64,000 nucleotides of DNA. Source: Gammaproteobacteria bacterium. GTDB taxonomy: Bacteria; Pseudomonadota; Gammaproteobacteria; Steroidobacterales; Steroidobacteraceae. Below the pieces are notes generated by a model. It worked only from the letters and a program-made list of their open reading frames with translations. It had not been told where the DNA came from and searched no databases. Positions 25,699 to 33,867 of the stretch are shown one piece after another. The stretch lies in assembly GCA_028293725.1 (NCBI GenBank), contig JAQGOE010000204.1:5965-69964 (forward strand), written 5' to 3'. Each line of letters begins with the position of its first letter. Position 1 is the stretch's first letter. A program made the position numbers and the translations under genes.

Positions 25699-26160
25699 CT
25701 AGCCGGCCTCGGCTCCCGACAGCACCTCGGCTGCGCTTTCTAGATGCCGCAGGACCCGCTTCAGCTCTTCGACCGCGGCGGGATCGAACTGCTGCAGAAG
25801 ACGTGCTTCGTACTCCAATGCGACCGGCGATACTTCACTGTAAAGACGCTCTCCGGCCTTGGAGAGCGCGAGGTGATGGGACCGGCCGTCAGCGTCATGC
25901 GGAGCCCGCTGTACGAGCCTGCGTTTCACCAACCCCTGGGTCGCGCGGCTGACCGTCACTTTGTCCATGACCGTCCGCGCGCCAATAGCCTGTTGGGTCA
26001 GCGGGCCATCCTCCGCCAACACCGCAATGAGCCGCCACTGCGGAATCGTGAGCCCGAAGCGATCCTCGTAGGCGCGCGCGATGAGGCGCGAGACGGCGTT
26101 GGACGCTACTGACAACCGGTACGGCAGATAGCCATCGAGCCGTAGCGTGGAATCAGGCAT
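25699..26160 (-). CDS. MarR family regulator linked to hppD
   Basis: This 153-residue MarR protein reads YLPYRLSVASNAVSRLIARAYEDRFGLTIPQWRLIAVLAEDGPLTQQAIGARTVMDKVTVSRATQGLVKRRLVQRAPHDADGRSHHLALSKAG. It has a complete winged helix and the DGR wing. Its start overlaps the end of hppD by eight bases, so it is translated from the same mRNA. The perfect 9+9 inverted repeat over the hppD promoter (27295-27314) is its likely binding site. An aromatic keto acid such as 4-hydroxyphenylpyruvate or homogentisate is the likely ligand; that is inference. Confidence 0.9.
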   Translation of the reverse strand: MPDSTLRLDGYLPYRLSVASNAVSRLIARAYEDRFGLTIPQWRLIAVLAEDGPLTQQAIGARTVMDKVTVSRATQGLVKRRLVQRAPHDADGRSHHLALSKAGERLYSEVSPVALEYEARLLQQFDPAAVEELKRVLRHLESAAEVLSGAEAG

Positions 26161-27235
26161 TGCGGCCTACTGTCAGGACGCCGCGGCGGATCTGATCGAG
26201 CTCCAGCGATTCGAACAGCGCCTTGAAGTTGCCTTCACCGAAGCCTTCATTGCCCTTGCGCTGGATGATTTCGAAGAAGATCGGACCGATGGCGTTTTCG
26301 GTGAAGATCTGCAACAGCAGGCCCTGGCCTTCAGTGGGCGCGCCGTCAACGAGAATCCGATTCTCGCGCAGGCGCTGTACATTCTCGCCGTGACCGGGGA
26401 CGCGTGCGTCGATGCCATCGAAGTAAGTATCCACTGTGTCCTGAAAGCGCATGCCACGTGCGCGCATCCGCTGCACCGTGTCGTAGATATCGTTGGTGCC
26501 AAGAGCGAGATGCTGAATGCCCTCGCCGCGGTAGACGTGCAGGAATTCCTCGATCTGCGACTTGTCGTCCTGGCTCTCGTTCAACGGAATGCGGATTTTC
26601 CCGCAGGGACTCGTCATGGCCTTGGAGAACAGGCCCGTCACCTTGCCTTCGATGTCGAAATAACGGATCTGGCGGAAGTTGAAAACCCGCTCGTAGAAAT
26701 CGGCCCAGGTGCTCATGTTGCCGCGGGCCACGTTGTGGGTGAGGTGATCGAGATAGGTGAGACCGACGCTGTTGGCCGCTTCGAGAGCGGCGGCACCCTC
26801 GATGGGCACGAAGTCGATCTCGTAGATTTCGTGTGCGCCGTAACGGTCGACGAGATAGAGGTAGGAGCCGCCGATGCCTTCGATGGCCGGGATGTTGAGC
26901 TCCATCGGCCCGACGGGGCCCTTCACTTCCTTCGCACCCCGCTCGAGCGCGAGCTGCAGCGCCTTGCCGGCGTCCCGGACGCGAAACGCCATCGCGTTGG
27001 CGGATGGGCCGTGCGCTTCGCGGAACTGCGCCGCCGGTCCACGAGGCTCCATGTTCAGGATGAAGTTGATGTCGCCCTGGCGATAGCGCACGACGTTCTT
27101 GGAGCGGTGCTTCGCCACGGCTGTAAAACCCATGGCGACGAACTGGCGCGCAATGGCCTGCGGATCCGGGCCCGTGAACTCCACGAACTCGAAACCATCG
27201 GTGCCCAGGGGGTTGTCCAGCAAATCGCGGCTCAT
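26153..27235 (-). CDS. hppD: 4-hydroxyphenylpyruvate dioxygenase
   Basis: HppD converts 4-hydroxyphenylpyruvate to homogentisate in tyrosine breakdown, using Fe(II) and O2. The two vicinal-oxygen-chelate halves are evident, and the iron ligands are the His in YLDHLTHNV, the His in GIQHLALGTNDIY and the Glu in GPIFFEIIQRKGNEGFGEGNFKALFES, the hallmark C-terminal stretch. From the ATG at 27235 (GAGGAG with 7-base spacing) the length is 360 residues, normal for bacteria. An upstream in-frame start at 27304 would add 23 unrelated residues. It is first in an hppD-marR-glcF run. Other homogentisate-pathway genes (hmgA, fahA, maiA) are not in the window. Confidence 0.96.
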   Translation of the reverse strand: MSRDLLDNPLGTDGFEFVEFTGPDPQAIARQFVAMGFTAVAKHRSKNVVRYRQGDINFILNMEPRGPAAQFREAHGPSANAMAFRVRDAGKALQLALERGAKEVKGPVGPMELNIPAIEGIGGSYLYLVDRYGAHEIYEIDFVPIEGAAALEAANSVGLTYLDHLTHNVARGNMSTWADFYERVFNFRQIRYFDIEGKVTGLFSKAMTSPCGKIRIPLNESQDDKSQIEEFLHVYRGEGIQHLALGTNDIYDTVQRMRARGMRFQDTVDTYFDGIDARVPGHGENVQRLRENRILVDGAPTEGQGLLLQIFTENAIGPIFFEIIQRKGNEGFGEGNFKALFESLELDQIRRGVLTVGRNA

Positions 27236-27275
27236 CGTACGACTCCTCGAGCGCGACAATACGCGCCTAGGAGTC

Positions 27276-27314
27276 ATGGTAGACCCCGCGGCATGTAGTT
27301 TCAAATGAAACTAC
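27276..27314 (-). promoter_or_regulatory. hppD promoter with overlapping MarR-type operator
   Basis: On the minus strand, TTGAAA (27304-27299) and TACCAT (27281-27276) are separated by exactly 17 bases. This is a good sigma-70 promoter giving a leader of about 34 bases. The -35 box lies inside a perfect inverted repeat, GTAGTTTCA-(2 bases)-TGAAACTAC at 27295-27314. A dimeric repressor bound here would block RNA polymerase. The MarR gene two positions downstream is the obvious candidate. Confidence 0.7.
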
Positions 27315-27417
27315 CGTTGGAATGGCGCGGGAGGCAGGACGGCACAACGCGCGGAACGGCGCATCGGCGGAACAACGCAGCGGCACCGGAGGCGGTACCG
27401 CTGCGCCGGCCGGGTCT

Positions 27418-29178
27418 CTACTTGGGGTGGCCTAGAGCCCACACGTAAGCGGCCACAGCGGCCACCTGGTCAGGCGAGAGCTGCGCTCCCCCCATCGGCG
27501 GCATCGGACTGCGGTAGTTCTTCGGGGTCGGCACTCCGGTCGTGATGGACTTCTGGATCCCGGCGAGGCTGCCGTCGCTCCAGGTCCACTTGCCGGCGGT
27601 GAGATTCGGTCCGAGCGGGCTGCCCTTGCCGTCCGAGCCGTGGCAGCCTGTGCACGGAGCGCCGCCCACCTGGCCTGCGAAGACCTGCTGTCCAAGTGCC
27701 ACTGACGCGGCAGTCGCGCCCGGCGGTACCGGGAGAGTCGATGCGGCGCCCGCATCCTTATGCAGACCTTCCGGCGGGAGGGCCTTGGCGGCAGCGGGGG
27801 TACCAACCGGCGGCGATGTCGTAGCTACGCTATGAAGCTTCGCCTCCGGATCGCCACCGACGTAGGTAATGCGCCAGACACGACCTTTCTGGTCGTCGGT
27901 CACATACAGCGAGCCGTCCGGGCCCACAGCAACACCCGAAGGCCGGTGCTCCGCCGTGCCGGGCTCCTTCTTCGGACCCGCGAAGCCGTCGGCAAACACC
28001 ACGAACTTGCCGGAGGCCTTGCCGCCGGCAAGTGGTTGGAACGCGAGGTTGTAGCCGCTCTGCGGGAATGGCGCGCGATTCCACGAGCCGTGAAACGCTA
28101 TGAAGGCTCCGCCCTGGTAGGCCTTGGGAAACTGACTGCCCGAATAGATGGCCACATCGTTCGGGGCCCAGTGAGCGGGAAAGGCCGCGACCGGCGCCAG
28201 TTTGCCGGCGCACTCGCCGATCTCCTTGCCACCGTCGCCACCGTATTCGGGCGCGAGGACCAGCTTGTTCTGGAACGGGTCGAAATAACACTCCGGCCAG
28301 CCGTAGTCGCCGCCCTTCACGACCTTCAGAAGCTCTTCGGCCGGCAGTTCCGCGCCAGCTTCCGGCTTATAGAAACGTGACCAGTTGTCACCCAACTGGT
28401 CACGGCCGTGTTGGGTTGCGTAGAGCGTGCCGTCTGCAGCGAGCGTGATGCCGTCCGCATTGCGGATGCCAGTGGCGTACCGTTCCGCCGGCGAAAACAC
28501 CTGCCCCGTCTTGCTCGCGTCGTAACGCCAGATGCCGCCGCGCGTTTCGAGCTCAGTGCAGGGCTTATCGCCCGAGGTGTTCGCCGTGCGATTCTCTTTC
28601 TGACACGAGTTGGTCGCCGTGCCGAGATCGACAAACAACGACCCCTGCGCATCGATCGCGAAAGGATGCATCGGGTGATCGCCGGTGAGCGGCATCCCCG
28701 AGACAATGACGTCGGGCTTGCCGGTCGGCACGATCGATCCGTCGCTCATGGCATAACGCAGGATGCGATCATTCATCTCGACATACAGCGCGCCTTTGTA
28801 GATCCAGATACCGGTGCCCCCGGCACTGCCGGTCTGCACCGTGTCGCCGAAGCGCTTATTGATGTCGGCGTGACCGCTTCCGGTCGTATCCTGGAGGGCG
28901 ACGAGGAAGCCGCCGTCATGTGGCTTGTCATTGCCATAGTAACGGCCGCTCCAGGTGTTGATATAAACCACGCCGTTCGGCGCGACCACCAGGTGCCGTG
29001 CATGCCCGATCTTGTCGGCAAACACGGTGGCGCAGAAGCCGGGTGGCAGCTTGAGACCCGCTTTGCCGCCCGGGCACTGTGCGGCCGCCGCGGGCGCGGA
29101 CTTGGACTCCTGCGCGAAAGACGGCACCGCCGCCACGAGCCCGGCGCCACCCAACAGCAATACAGGCAACCATTTCAT
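27418..29178 (-). CDS. Exported sorbosone-dehydrogenase-like beta-propeller protein with C-terminal cytochrome c
   Basis: From the ATG at 29178 the product has 586 residues with a signal peptide (MKWLPVLLLGGAGLVAAVPSFA). A six-bladed propeller of the PQQ-dependent sugar dehydrogenase family follows (HARHLVVAPNGVVYINTW, RNADGITLAADGTLYATQHGRDQL, AEHRPSGVAVGPDGSLYVTDDQKGRVWRITY). A short class I cytochrome c forms the end (about 490-586), with haem motif CTGCH and MPPMGGAQLS supplying the axial Met. The fusion would pass electrons from sugar or aldose oxidation directly to the respiratory chain. PQQ use is inferred from the family. It is divergent from the TfpZ-like gene, with a CRP-like site between them. 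Confidence 0.87.
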   Translation of the reverse strand: MKWLPVLLLGGAGLVAAVPSFAQESKSAPAAAAQCPGGKAGLKLPPGFCATVFADKIGHARHLVVAPNGVVYINTWSGRYYGNDKPHDGGFLVALQDTTGSGHADINKRFGDTVQTGSAGGTGIWIYKGALYVEMNDRILRYAMSDGSIVPTGKPDVIVSGMPLTGDHPMHPFAIDAQGSLFVDLGTATNSCQKENRTANTSGDKPCTELETRGGIWRYDASKTGQVFSPAERYATGIRNADGITLAADGTLYATQHGRDQLGDNWSRFYKPEAGAELPAEELLKVVKGGDYGWPECYFDPFQNKLVLAPEYGGDGGKEIGECAGKLAPVAAFPAHWAPNDVAIYSGSQFPKAYQGGAFIAFHGSWNRAPFPQSGYNLAFQPLAGGKASGKFVVFADGFAGPKKEPGTAEHRPSGVAVGPDGSLYVTDDQKGRVWRITYVGGDPEAKLHSVATTSPPVGTPAAAKALPPEGLHKDAGAASTLPVPPGATAASVALGQQVFAGQVGGAPCTGCHGSDGKGSPLGPNLTAGKWTWSDGSLAGIQKSITTGVPTPKNYRSPMPPMGGAQLSPDQVAAVAAYVWALGHPK

Positions 29179-29287
29179 ACGCGCGCGCTGCGAGAGGTGC
29201 GCGAACCTTGAACTGGGGGCGAAGTCACGCTTGTGCACGATGAGCCTTCTTATCTTTGGTACGGGGCGAGCGATATTACGAGAGCTT

Positions 29288-29303
29288 TGTGACGGCAGCC
29301 ACA
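29288..29303. promoter_or_regulatory. CRP/Clp-like site between divergent genes
   Basis: TGTGA-CGGCAG-CCACA matches the CRP half-site pair TGTGA-N6-TCACA with one mismatch, and lies in a symmetric context (TTTG ... CAAA). It is 110 bases from the dehydrogenase start and 96 bases before the TfpZ-like start. It could control either gene. Confidence 0.45.
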
Positions 29304-29398
29304 AAACAGCATGTTAAAGCGGGCAGAGGATTTACACGGCGCGCGCATTTTGCAAGATAATTCGCCCACGATGTGTTTGGCGGCATGACGATCCTTTC

Positions 29399-30127
29399 AT
29401 GAAATATCGGCTCAAGGCACTCGGTTGGCATTTCTGTGCCAGCATCGGCCTGCTTCTTCTGATGGTGGGGACCCTCTACCTGGGATGGTATCGCTGGCCC
29501 GGCTGGTATCTGGCCGGCATGCTCACGGTACTGCCGATCACCGTGGGCGTGGATGCGGCACTGGGCCCGCTCCTGACATTCATCATTGCGAGTCCGAGCA
29601 AGCCGCTTGGAGAGCTCGCGCGCGACATCTCCTTTATCGCCCTCATGCAGTTGACAGCGCTGCTCTACGGCGGCATTACGCTGTGGCACGGTCGGCCCCT
29701 GTACTACGCCTACTCCGGAAACGAGTTGTCGGTTGTGCAGGGGACGGATCTGGACACGGCCGAGATTGCACTGGGGCGGAAAAAGAATCCCGAGCTGGCA
29801 CCGTACTGGTACAGCGTGCCGCGCTGGATATATGCCCCGTCCCTGGCTGCACACACCGTCGAAGGCGCCGATGCCACCTCGAAGCCGCGCTATTTCCAAC
29901 CCTGGGCAAACGGCCTGCCCGACCTGCGCAGCAAATTAAAGCCGGTGGACGAGTGGCGCTACTTCTCCCTGACACAGCGGAACGTGCTGAAAAACCGCCT
30001 GGCGGAGCAGGGATTCGGGGCGGACTACGCGGCCACCATGCCCATGACGGGGCGCGACGTTCCGCTCTTGGCGGTGTTTGATAGTAAAACCCTCGAGATA
30101 AAGGCCCTGCTACGGGCCAAGCCGTGA
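29399..30127 (+). CDS. TfpX/TfpZ-type type IV pilin accessory protein
   Basis: This 242-residue protein opens with two or three membrane segments: WHFCASIGLLLLMVGTLYLGWYRWPGWYLAGM, then VGVDAALGPLLTFIIASPSKP and ISFIALMQLTALLYGGITLWHGRPLYYAYSGNELSVV. The (D)xxLGPLLTF motif and the order of segments match TfpX/TfpZ/FimB pilin accessory proteins, which protect or modify major pilin subunits in the inner membrane before assembly. Such genes normally sit beside the pilin gene. Here the neighbours are a dehydrogenase and a histidine kinase, so the pilin partner must be elsewhere. The start has no strong ribosome binding site. Confidence 0.8.
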   Translation: MKYRLKALGWHFCASIGLLLLMVGTLYLGWYRWPGWYLAGMLTVLPITVGVDAALGPLLTFIIASPSKPLGELARDISFIALMQLTALLYGGITLWHGRPLYYAYSGNELSVVQGTDLDTAEIALGRKKNPELAPYWYSVPRWIYAPSLAAHTVEGADATSKPRYFQPWANGLPDLRSKLKPVDEWRYFSLTQRNVLKNRLAEQGFGADYAATMPMTGRDVPLLAVFDSKTLEIKALLRAKP

Positions 30128-30157
30128 CAGGGAACGCCGGTTACGCGAGAATGTCGC

Positions 30158-31348
30158 GTGACCGGCTCTCCCCTCGATCCCACGTTGGCGGCTGATATAG
30201 CCGCGGTTTCCCGTATCGATGCCATCCCGCGGATCCTGGAGGTCGTGTGCCGCACCACGGGAATGGGGTTCGCGGCCGTAGCACGCGTAACCGATGAGCG
30301 CTGGATCGCCTGCTCCGTGCGGGATGAGATCGCGTTCGGCCTCGTCCCGGGCAGCGAGTTGGAGCTGGAGACCACACTCTGCAATGAGATTCGTCAGCAT
30401 CTTGACACGGTGGTGATCGATCACGTAGCCACGGACGAGTTGTATCGCTCGCATGCCACCCCCGCGCTGTACGGGTTTCAAAGTTACATCTCCGTCCCGA
30501 TCATGCTCAAAGGCGGCAACTTCTTTGGCACTTTGTGCGCCATCGACCCGAAGCCGGCGCGCCTGAACACTCCTGAGGTCGTTGGGATGTTCCAGCTGTT
30601 CGTCGATCTGATCGCGTTCCATCTCGATGCGCAGCAGCGCCTCGCGACGACGGAAGCGACCCTGTCGACAGAGAGGGAGCACGCCGTGTTGCGCGAGCAG
30701 TTCATCGCCGTTCTCGGCCACGACCTGCGCACGCCGCTCTCCTCGATATCCGCGGGAGGTCGGGTACTGTTAAAGACCCCGTTGGATGAAAAGTCGCTCT
30801 CGATCGTCGGCCTGATGTTGAATAGCGTCAAGCGGGCGGCGGGAATCATCGACAACGTACTCGACTTCGCACGCGGGCGATTGGGTGGCGGCCTCACGCT
30901 CCAACGCGGCGCCCCCGAGCCGCTGGAGCCAATGCTCACGCAGGTGATAGATGAGCTCCGGAGCGCGTGGCCCGATCGGGTGATTCAGTTCGAAGCGACT
31001 CTCACGGATCCGGTCTACTGCGACAGCGGCCGCATCGGGCAGCTGCTATCGAACCTCGTCTCGAACGCCCTCACACACGGCTCGCCCAACACGCCGGTGA
31101 CGGTTACGGCAGCGACCCGCTCCGGTGTCTTCGAGTTGGAAGTCAGCAACCAGGGCGAGATGATTCCGCCGGCCCTCATCGACAAGCTGTTTCACCCCTT
31201 CGTACGCGCCGACGCACAGCGGAACAAGCAGGGACTGGGTCTCGGACTCTATATTGCGAGCGAGATCGCAAGAGCCCACGACGGCGTGCTCAGCGCCACT
31301 TCCACCCCGCGGAATACCACGTTCACGTTGCGCATGCCGATGGGCTGA
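30158..31348 (+). CDS. GAF-domain sensor histidine kinase
   Basis: This 396-residue soluble kinase has an N-terminal GAF domain (about 20-160; GYISVPI-like segment QSYISVPIMLKGGNFFGTLCAID). A dimerisation domain follows with phospho-acceptor H188 in VLGHDLRTPLSS, then a HATPase_c domain (N box QLLSNLVSNALTHGS, G2 box GLGLGLYIASEIARAHDG). It starts at a GTG. No response regulator gene is adjacent, so it is an orphan kinase that may talk to a distant regulator. It begins 30 bases after the TfpZ-like gene on the same strand and may share its transcript. Confidence 0.9.
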   Translation: MTGSPLDPTLAADIAAVSRIDAIPRILEVVCRTTGMGFAAVARVTDERWIACSVRDEIAFGLVPGSELELETTLCNEIRQHLDTVVIDHVATDELYRSHATPALYGFQSYISVPIMLKGGNFFGTLCAIDPKPARLNTPEVVGMFQLFVDLIAFHLDAQQRLATTEATLSTEREHAVLREQFIAVLGHDLRTPLSSISAGGRVLLKTPLDEKSLSIVGLMLNSVKRAAGIIDNVLDFARGRLGGGLTLQRGAPEPLEPMLTQVIDELRSAWPDRVIQFEATLTDPVYCDSGRIGQLLSNLVSNALTHGSPNTPVTVTAATRSGVFELEVSNQGEMIPPALIDKLFHPFVRADAQRNKQGLGLGLYIASEIARAHDGVLSATSTPRNTTFTLRMPMG

Positions 31349-31367
31349 GCGGGCGGGCCTCGCCTCC

Positions 31368-32552
31368 TCAGGTGTCAGAATTATTCGAGACTACCGCGGG
31401 GCGCAGGCGCGCGCGGACTCCGGTCACACGACCCTGCAGCGACTCCAACGCCTTCGAGCCGCTCGGGCTGAGAAAAGCTACGACAGTCCCACCGTGCGCG
31501 CTATGAGTGGCGGCCACCTTCAGGGCAACCAGGCTTGGCACGGCAACGACGATGCCGGCGACGCCCCAGAACCAACCGCCAAACCACACCGCGAGAAAGA
31601 CCAGAATGGGATTCAGGTCGAGCCGCCTCCCGACCAGCAGGGGCTGCACCACCTGGCCCTCGATCGTGGCCAGGGCAAGATAGCTGCCGACCACACCGAA
31701 GACGTGTCCGAGATCGTCGAATGACACCAACGCGACCACGGCGAGCAATAGAAGGGTCGTTGCCGAGCCTACGTAGGGAATGAAGTTCAGGACCGCCGCG
31801 ACGGCTCCCCAGAGATAAGGATTCGGAACGCCCAGGAACAACATCGCGACGGCGGTTGCCGCTCCCAACCCGACGTTGATGAGCGCAATGATGCCGTAGT
31901 AGCGGCCGAGCTCGCTACGTATGGCATCGATAGCCCGAAGGTAGTGTACCGCCTGCAGATCCGTGCCCAGTGACGCGGCCATGCGGGCCAACATGGGCGG
32001 CCCACCGGACAGCAGAAATAACGTCAGTATGACTATCGTGACAATGGCCGCGAGCGTTGCGCCCGTCGCTGAAAGGACCTCGGAGCCGCTTATCGGTGCC
32101 GGGGGTGTCCCACCCGCGCCGGGCACCGGCGAACGCGGTCCTCCCATCTCACCCGCGCGGTGGGTAAGCCCCTCGAGGCGATGCATCCAACGCTCGGCCG
32201 GGCGGATTTTGCGTTCGACCATCTGGAGTGTGGTCGGCGCGCTGGCGAGCCATTTCTGCGCCGGCTCTATCAGGGCGTCTGTCGCGGCACCGATGCCCGT
32301 GACGAGGAGCAGCAACATGAGGAAGGCGCTGACGGCACGTGGCAGGCCCAGTCGGTGCAAACCTTCCACCGCATTCGAGAGCACCATGGCGAATAGAAGC
32401 GCCAGCGCGACTGGAATGAACACCTCATGCCCGAAGTACAGGAGGGCCGCTACCGTCACCGTGGCAAGTACGAGCAATGCCCGCGACGCACGCGCCATAT
32501 ATCTGGGCGACGCCGCCGTCTGTTCTGCCGCTGGTGTATCTGATGGAGTCAT
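31368..32552 (-). CDS. AI-2E (PerM/YdiK) family transporter
   Basis: This 394-residue protein has about eight membrane segments. The family core is evident: VAALLYFGHEVFIPVALALLFAMVLSNAVEGL, NVGLGAATAVAMLFLGVPNPYLWGAVAAVLNFIPYVGSATTLLLL and VQPLLVGRRLDLNPILVFLAVWFGGWFWGVAGIVVAVPSLVALKV. These proteins include an AI-2 exporter and Na+/H+ antiporter-like members; the substrate here is unknown. The ATG at 32552 is favoured over the one at 32561 because GAGG lies at the right distance. It is convergent with the kinase gene (19 bp apart) and divergent from the GlsB-like gene. Confidence 0.88.
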   Translation of the reverse strand: MTPSDTPAAEQTAASPRYMARASRALLVLATVTVAALLYFGHEVFIPVALALLFAMVLSNAVEGLHRLGLPRAVSAFLMLLLLVTGIGAATDALIEPAQKWLASAPTTLQMVERKIRPAERWMHRLEGLTHRAGEMGGPRSPVPGAGGTPPAPISGSEVLSATGATLAAIVTIVILTLFLLSGGPPMLARMAASLGTDLQAVHYLRAIDAIRSELGRYYGIIALINVGLGAATAVAMLFLGVPNPYLWGAVAAVLNFIPYVGSATTLLLLAVVALVSFDDLGHVFGVVGSYLALATIEGQVVQPLLVGRRLDLNPILVFLAVWFGGWFWGVAGIVVAVPSLVALKVAATHSAHGGTVVAFLSPSGSKALESLQGRVTGVRARLRPAVVSNNSDT

Positions 32553-32670
32553 GGCCGTCATCCTCGGTTCGCTGGAGCGTGGCCGAAGACCGCATTGTAG
32601 CGGTTACGTCCGCGTATGGCGTCAGAAACCGGCGGCACACCCCTTGCTCACCCTCGCTGGAGGTGCGCAC

Positions 32671-32934
32671 ATGCATGTCATCGTCTGGCTGATCACCGGG
32701 GGTGTCGTAGGTTGGGTCGCCGGGCTGCTGATGAAGCGTCGTGACGGCGTACTGCTCGACATCGCGATCGGTATTGTTGGAGCACTGCTCGGTGGTTGGT
32801 TCATCGCGCCGCTGCTGGGCGTCAGAACCATCGACCAGGGCGACTTCACCCTCTATTCGCTACTCGTCTCCCTCGCGGGTGCCGTGGCTCTACTCGCAAT
32901 AGTCAACGTCGGCGTGCGCGGCCGGATGCGCTGA
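32671..32934 (+). CDS. GlsB/YeaQ/YmgE family stress-response membrane protein
   Basis: This is an 87-residue protein preceded by a strong ribosome binding site (GGAGG, 32659-32663). The sequence HVIVWLITGGVVGWVAGLLMKRRDGVLLDIAIGIVGALLGGWF is the GlsB/YeaQ/YmgE (transglycosylase-associated) family core, with two or three glycine-zipper membrane helices. Members are induced in stationary phase or by acid or osmotic stress, but their biochemical role is unknown. It is divergent from the AI-2E transporter and followed by another tiny membrane protein gene, suggesting a small stress cluster. Confidence 0.88.
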   Translation: MHVIVWLITGGVVGWVAGLLMKRRDGVLLDIAIGIVGALLGGWFIAPLLGVRTIDQGDFTLYSLLVSLAGAVALLAIVNVGVRGRMR

Positions 32935-33043
32935 CGGCGGGCGTTAGCTTACGCCACGCGGCGTGCCACCGGGCACGTTGATTGCTCTACCTAACATCAG
33001 GAATTGCATCAAACAATCGACACTACTTCGGGAGACCCACGAT

Positions 33044-33217
33044 ATGGATCTGCTACTGGTTCTGATTCTGCTGCTGCTGTTGTTCGGCGGGGGCGGCGGC
33101 CTCTACTGGGGATTCGGCGCGGGCTGGGGACTCGGGCCGATCGGCCTCATCGTCCTGGTGCTTGTGGTCGTCTACCTGCTGTACGGATATCGGGGCCGAC
33201 GCGGACCACCGCTGTAA
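33044..33217 (+). CDS. DUF3309-like tiny membrane protein
   Basis: From the ATG at 33044 (GGAGA at 33031-33035) this is a 57-residue protein. It has a leucine stretch (LLLVLILLLLLFGGGGGLYWGFG), a GWGLGPIGL turn, then a second helix (IVLVLVVVYLLYGYRGRRG). The arrangement LILLLLL-G, aromatic/Gly turn, then GP-G-hydrophobic helix matches DUF3309, common in proteobacteria and of unknown function. An A-rich stretch follows the stop and forms the base of a hairpin on the other strand. Confidence 0.75.
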   Translation: MDLLLVLILLLLLFGGGGGLYWGFGAGWGLGPIGLIVLVLVVVYLLYGYRGRRGPPL

Positions 33218-33276
33218 AAAAATACGCCGCCGGACACAGCTATCGCGAGGGGGTCACGAGCTATGCCAGGCGGCGT
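33217..33276 (-). terminator. Hairpin plus U run on the minus strand
   Basis: Read on the minus strand, ACGCCGCC and GGCGGCGT (33276-33269, 33231-33224) pair and are followed by A and seven Us. This is the only clean stem-then-U7 in this intergenic region. The loop is long (37 bases). No minus-strand gene is upstream, so it may end a small RNA. Confidence 0.4.
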
Positions 33277-33319
33277 CGGACTTCGAGTCAATGTCCGTGC
33301 ATGTGTATTTGCAACGAGC

Positions 33320-33348
33320 GTGCCAGGGCGGCGGGGCCGCCTTGGCAC
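33320..33348. other. Very stable 13-bp hairpin
   Basis: A 13-bp stem (one G-U pair) with a three-base GGG loop spans 33320-33348, between the DUF3309 gene and csaA. Neither flank has a U run. It may be part of a structured RNA with the adjacent minus-strand terminator, or a processing or terminator element of the DUF3309 transcript. Nothing else is evident in 33218-33473. Confidence 0.45.
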
Positions 33349-33473
33349 CCTGAAACAAGCACTTACGCACAAAGAAGCTGGGCTGATGACTGGGAAGGGT
33401 GCACGCTGCTGCGTGGCGGCACGGTTACGGTGCAGGCCGCGGGACCGGTGGGGTGGTGCCGTACAATTGCGCG

Positions 33474-33845
33474 ATGCACCTCACACACGACCCCCATGCG
33501 CCGGTGGCGCAAGAAATCAAATTTGATCAGTTCCTGGCCATCGACATTCGGGTCGGGACGATCGTCGCCGCCGAGCCTTTCCCCGAGGCGCGCAAGCCTG
33601 CGCTGAAATTGCGGATCGACTTTGGCCCCAGCGTCGGCGTGAAGCAGTCCAGCGCCCAGATCACACGTCACTATGAAACGGCGACCCTCCTTGGACGGCA
33701 GGTCGCGGCGGTGGTGAATTTCCCGCCCCGCCAGATCGGCAAATTCATGTCCGAAGTGTTGACCCTGGGATTCCCGGATGAGAGCGGCGAGGTTGTGCTG
33801 TTCTCGCCTGATCAGGCCGTTCCGAACGGTGCGCGATTGTTCTGA
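33474..33845 (+). CDS. csaA: tRNA-binding protein, CsaA family
   Basis: From the ATG at 33474 the product has 123 residues, about the normal CsaA size with a short N-terminal extension. The OB-fold tRNA-binding core is clear: FDQFLAIDIRVGTIVAAEPFPEARKPALKLRIDFGPSVGVKQSSAQIT, then QVAAVVNFPPRQIGKFMSEVLTLGFPDESGEVVLF. CsaA is a dimeric tRNA-binding, chaperone-like protein of the EMAP-II/Arc1p C-terminal class. Its cellular role is not settled. It is followed 22 bases later by the CmcJ-like gene on the same strand. Confidence 0.93.
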   Translation: MHLTHDPHAPVAQEIKFDQFLAIDIRVGTIVAAEPFPEARKPALKLRIDFGPSVGVKQSSAQITRHYETATLLGRQVAAVVNFPPRQIGKFMSEVLTLGFPDESGEVVLFSPDQAVPNGARLF

Positions 33846-33867
33846 GCGTCCGCGAGGGCTGAGGTTT

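Noticed and set aside
26147..27298. A 383-codon plus-strand ORF antisense to hppD
   Set aside because: The hppD gene with all iron ligands is on the other strand.
32962..32977. CGTGCC-ACCG-GGCACG hairpin after the GlsB-like gene as a terminator
   Set aside because: It is short, has no U run and is followed by another small gene; it may be chance.
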